Shown: positions 61,578 to 64,000 of the stretch, one piece after another
How the letters are laid out: every line of letters starts with the position of its first letter
How positions within the stretch are numbered: the first letter of the stretch is position 1
Source: Ceratorhiza oryzae-sativae
Taxonomy: Eukaryota > Basidiomycota > Agaricomycetes > Cantharellales > Ceratobasidiaceae
NCBI GenBank assembly: GCA_030998015.1
Contig: JARWMV010000232.1
Coordinates: forward strand, 310,001-374,000
Length of the DNA: 64,000 bases
Direction of reading: 5' to 3'
Made by a program: the position numbers and the translations under genes
Notes under the pieces: generated by a model
Told to the model about the DNA's origin: nothing
The model's database searches: none
The model's input: only the letters and a program-made list of their open reading frames with translations

Positions 61578-63640
61578 CTAGCCGGAAAGCCGCTTTTTTA
61601 TCTCTCGAAAAGCTATCCTTCGTTCTGTTGTAGCACCTCCTTCACCCCCCAAAACGGACTGGTTCTCAATTGCACTGTTTCAATGCAGTACCTTTTTGAG
61701 CAGTGGATATTTAAAACTGAGATCTACGCACCGTCTTGCTAGATACGGCATAACCTGTGGATCGTTAGCATAGTTAGTTGTTGTTTTCGTGACCTAGATG
61801 AAGTCGACTCACATCTGCCAAGGCACCATACGGAACGTACCTGAAACGAGTGGATATGTTTGTTCTTAGAGGGAAAGGAGGCCTAGTTGCACTCACTTGA
61901 CGACCATGGGCGAATTGGCTCTGACATTGTCGACAACCCAGTTTGTCAAGTCATCTCTCATCCCTGGTAAATATGAAGAATATAGTGCTGGCCACTTGCA
62001 TTTAGTTGAAACGCACCAAAAAGTTGACCAAAGCAGATCCGTTCCTCTACCCCATCTTTTATGACAACCTTTCCTTCAGGGCTTCTGTACGCCAGCCCAG
62101 AGTCATCCAAGCACTGCAGGATATGAGCACAAGATAGGTTGTTGTGTGTCCCAAACAAAATCCGATTTTGGTATCCGAATGTGCTTATCTGCCGCCCGGG
62201 TGGTCCATCCAGTGCCGGAAAACTTGTAGGAAGCAGCAAGCTGTTCGACCAGCATGGTCGCACAAGAGTTGTAGCATGCATCCGTAGAGGCCTTTTCCGT
62301 CCAAACAGGGCATTCAGAGTCCGGGCGTTCTTTGCGTGGTGGGCAACCTCCTTGTCATGGTATGCCCCTCGAACGAGTTTCACGCCTAGAGAGTAATTGT
62401 TCTTTTGAGCGTCTTGAATTGACTTCGTCAAATGCTCGGGTGTACTATTTGTCACATTAATCGATGATTAAGATTTATTATCATTGTGGTGCTCACCGCT
62501 TCAAGTATGCTTGGTAGGTACCGTATACCAATGGTTGTTCATCGGGAACAGGGTTAGTTCTGAGCGAGCTCGGCGGTCGATTGAATTCTCTGCTAAGTGC
62601 CAGGACGAACGCGTCAATTCCGGGCTGGTACCACGTATGTTCGGCGTCGAATATAAGCTACACGAGGTTTCCTATATGAAATCATCTCGCTCCATGGGGT
62701 TGGATACGCCACTTACTCGTACTCCGCGGTCCCTCGCACGGCGACACACCCTCCTTAAATCCTCGTACAGTGTCTGAAGTGAATCGATGTCCTCTTGTGT
62801 CAGACCCCCTTTTAGGAGTCGGTCGTGGGGACCGTTGAACACGATCATATCGAATGAACTGGGCGTCCCGGGATATGGAACATCATCTCTTGGCCTTTCT
62901 TTCAGCAAGAATACGGACATCCGTTTCAGCGAATCGGCCGATGACACTAGCGCGCTCTAGCATACGTTGAGTGCAAAGCCATGATGCGGTGATCAGGTAA
63001 AACACATACGAGTTTGATTGCAACCCAAGTCTTCCGTGATCGATTCTGGCCGTACTTGTCTTCGAAATCCCCAGCGAAATCAACACTTGATCGCATCTCA
63101 TCGACATTCTTCTTCCACTGTGCTTTGCCGCTCCCAGTCACTTTTTTCATCTACCTCGACGCTATAGGCCAAGAGTGTTCCCTTGTTTTGCTTTCGGAGC
63201 GTGGCAATTAAAGGCAGAGTATCCTCACACGTATCTCCTCCAACAAACTTAGGTTTCACGTTAAGTCGGCCAGAGTAGGGCAGGAAGTATAGACTCACCT
63301 GGGCAAAGAACGTGCGCCGTACAAACGCTTCACTGATATCCTTCAGCACCGGAACCTTCGCACAAGCTTCCAGGAGAGCGGGAGAATAATTCACAAATAC
63401 GGGCACGGAGCAAACAGAGTACACAAAATAGCTACGCAGGAGTGTGCTCAGTGGTGTACGTGTCTCCGAGGCTTCCGAAGCATCCGCATAAACCACAGTT
63501 CCAGCCACAGCAGCTAAAGAGAGTGCACAAGTTCCGAGTCCAAGCTTTGTCAATCGATTAGAATGCTGTGGTGGACTATAGCGGGTATGCAACCGTCGGA
63601 CACATGGCCTAGAAACTCGCTGAGTGCCGAGCCTGAGCAT
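61578..63640 (-). CDS. PUT1: Mitochondrial proline dehydrogenase (Put1-like), one frame break
   Basis: The FAD enzyme of the inner mitochondrial membrane that oxidises proline to pyrroline-5-carboxylate. The N-terminus (MLRLGTQRVSRPCVRRLHTR) is an Arg-rich presequence. FVGGDTCEDTLPLIATLRKQ, GTLLAYSVEVDE, KTWVAIKL, SLQTLYEDLRRVCRRARDRG, VTIDAEHTWYQPAIDAF, VYGTYQAYLKRT, LGVKLVRGAYHDKEV, WTEKASTDACYNSCATMLVE, ILFGTHNN, VEERICFGQLFGMRDDLTNW, YVPYGAL and VMPYLARRAIENQSVLGG follow in the order of the PRODH barrel; the stop is at 61578-61580. AEHTWYQPAID, LVRGAY and YLARRAIEN are the family's substrate/FAD motifs. One frame change at about 62311-62325, between HHAKNAR and ECPVWTEK, looks like a single missing base. 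A 40-nt intron is needed before TFGYQNRILFG. Confidence 0.9.
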
Positions 63641-64000
63641 CGTCGTCCGGAGGGGTCATGAAACAAGCATCGACTGTTTATAGACGATTCTGGAACTCTC
63701 GTATCGCGAGTCATGTGGACACGGAGGCGTAAAGTCTAAGCTTCTTTGAGTTCCGTCCTGATAAGATCGGCGATAAGAATCCCATTGGGGTACAAAACGT
63801 CTACTATTACATAACTTAGTCTCTGACGATGCGAAAGTGGGCTGTAAACATGGCGGTCGTGTGCACACCAATCCAACTTATCCAAGGAGCCGTTTGCGAA
63901 TTAGCTCCCCTGCTCGTTTCCTCTCAGAAGCCGCTCCGCCATCGCCGCTCAACACAGATTGGTTTTCAATTGCTCTGAGGCCCAAGGGTATTAAGCTGAA
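63641..64000. other. Right edge of window
   Basis: 360 bp upstream of proline dehydrogenase; should contain its promoter. Nothing else was recognised. Confidence 0.3.

Noticed and set aside
1..64000. CRISPR arrays, bacterial operons, rRNA genes
   Set aside because: Spliced eukaryotic genes throughout; no regular direct-repeat arrays or rRNA-like sequence were seen. tRNA genes cannot be excluded without a covariance-model scan.

Overview
This is a window of nuclear DNA from a filamentous basidiomycete. The evidence is intron-dense genes (mostly 45-65 nt GT-AG introns, with microexons), a fungal RNA polymerase II largest subunit with heptad repeats, a GPR1/FUN34/YaaH acetate carrier, a DUF6534-type seven-helix membrane protein typical of Agaricomycetes, and mitochondrial catabolic enzymes. 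Gene style and family content fit the Agaricomycetes, perhaps the Rhizoctonia/Cantharellales group; that narrower placement is inference.

Layout. 1-9 kb: housekeeping and transport genes: a DUF6534-like protein running off the left edge, a polytopic membrane protein of unknown role, an Ato-type acetate carrier, TRAPP subunit Trs33 and an auxin-efflux-carrier-type transporter. 9.4-15.4 kb: a decayed alpha-glucosidase followed by one copy of a 3.5 kb repeat that carries a proline-rich gene. 16.5-31.5 kb: the RPB1 gene, a small membrane protein, a GH99/GH71-like hydrolase fused to a long disordered tail, and an SV2-like MFS transporter. 32-39.9 kb: the second copy of the repeat, in inverse orientation, and then a much better preserved alpha-glucosidase. 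Repeat plus glucosidase therefore occur twice as mirror images on either side of the RPB1 block. 41.5-44.2 kb: mitochondrial BCKDH E2 and the small complex III subunit QCR9. 46.9-57.7 kb: three tandem paralogues of an uncharacterised single-pass, Ser/Thr-rich membrane protein family with a C-terminal PPxY-type motif. A 604-residue protein with a possible papain-like His/Cys pair is inserted between them on the other strand. 58-63.6 kb: an F-box/LRR-like gene and mitochondrial proline dehydrogenase.

How the genes fit together. Several are catabolic (maltose/alpha-glucoside, acetate, proline, branched-chain amino acids), but there is no sign of one co-regulated cluster. The least explained parts are the tandem receptor-like family, the hydrolase-tail fusion and the mirror-image repeat/glucosidase arms. 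Five otherwise good genes carry isolated one-base frame breaks (RPB1, alpha-glucosidase, the first receptor-like paralogue, the F-box gene and proline dehydrogenase). Because RPB1 is essential, I read these as likely sequencing indels rather than five independent gene losses. All gene ends below come from reading splice sites and conserved residues by eye.
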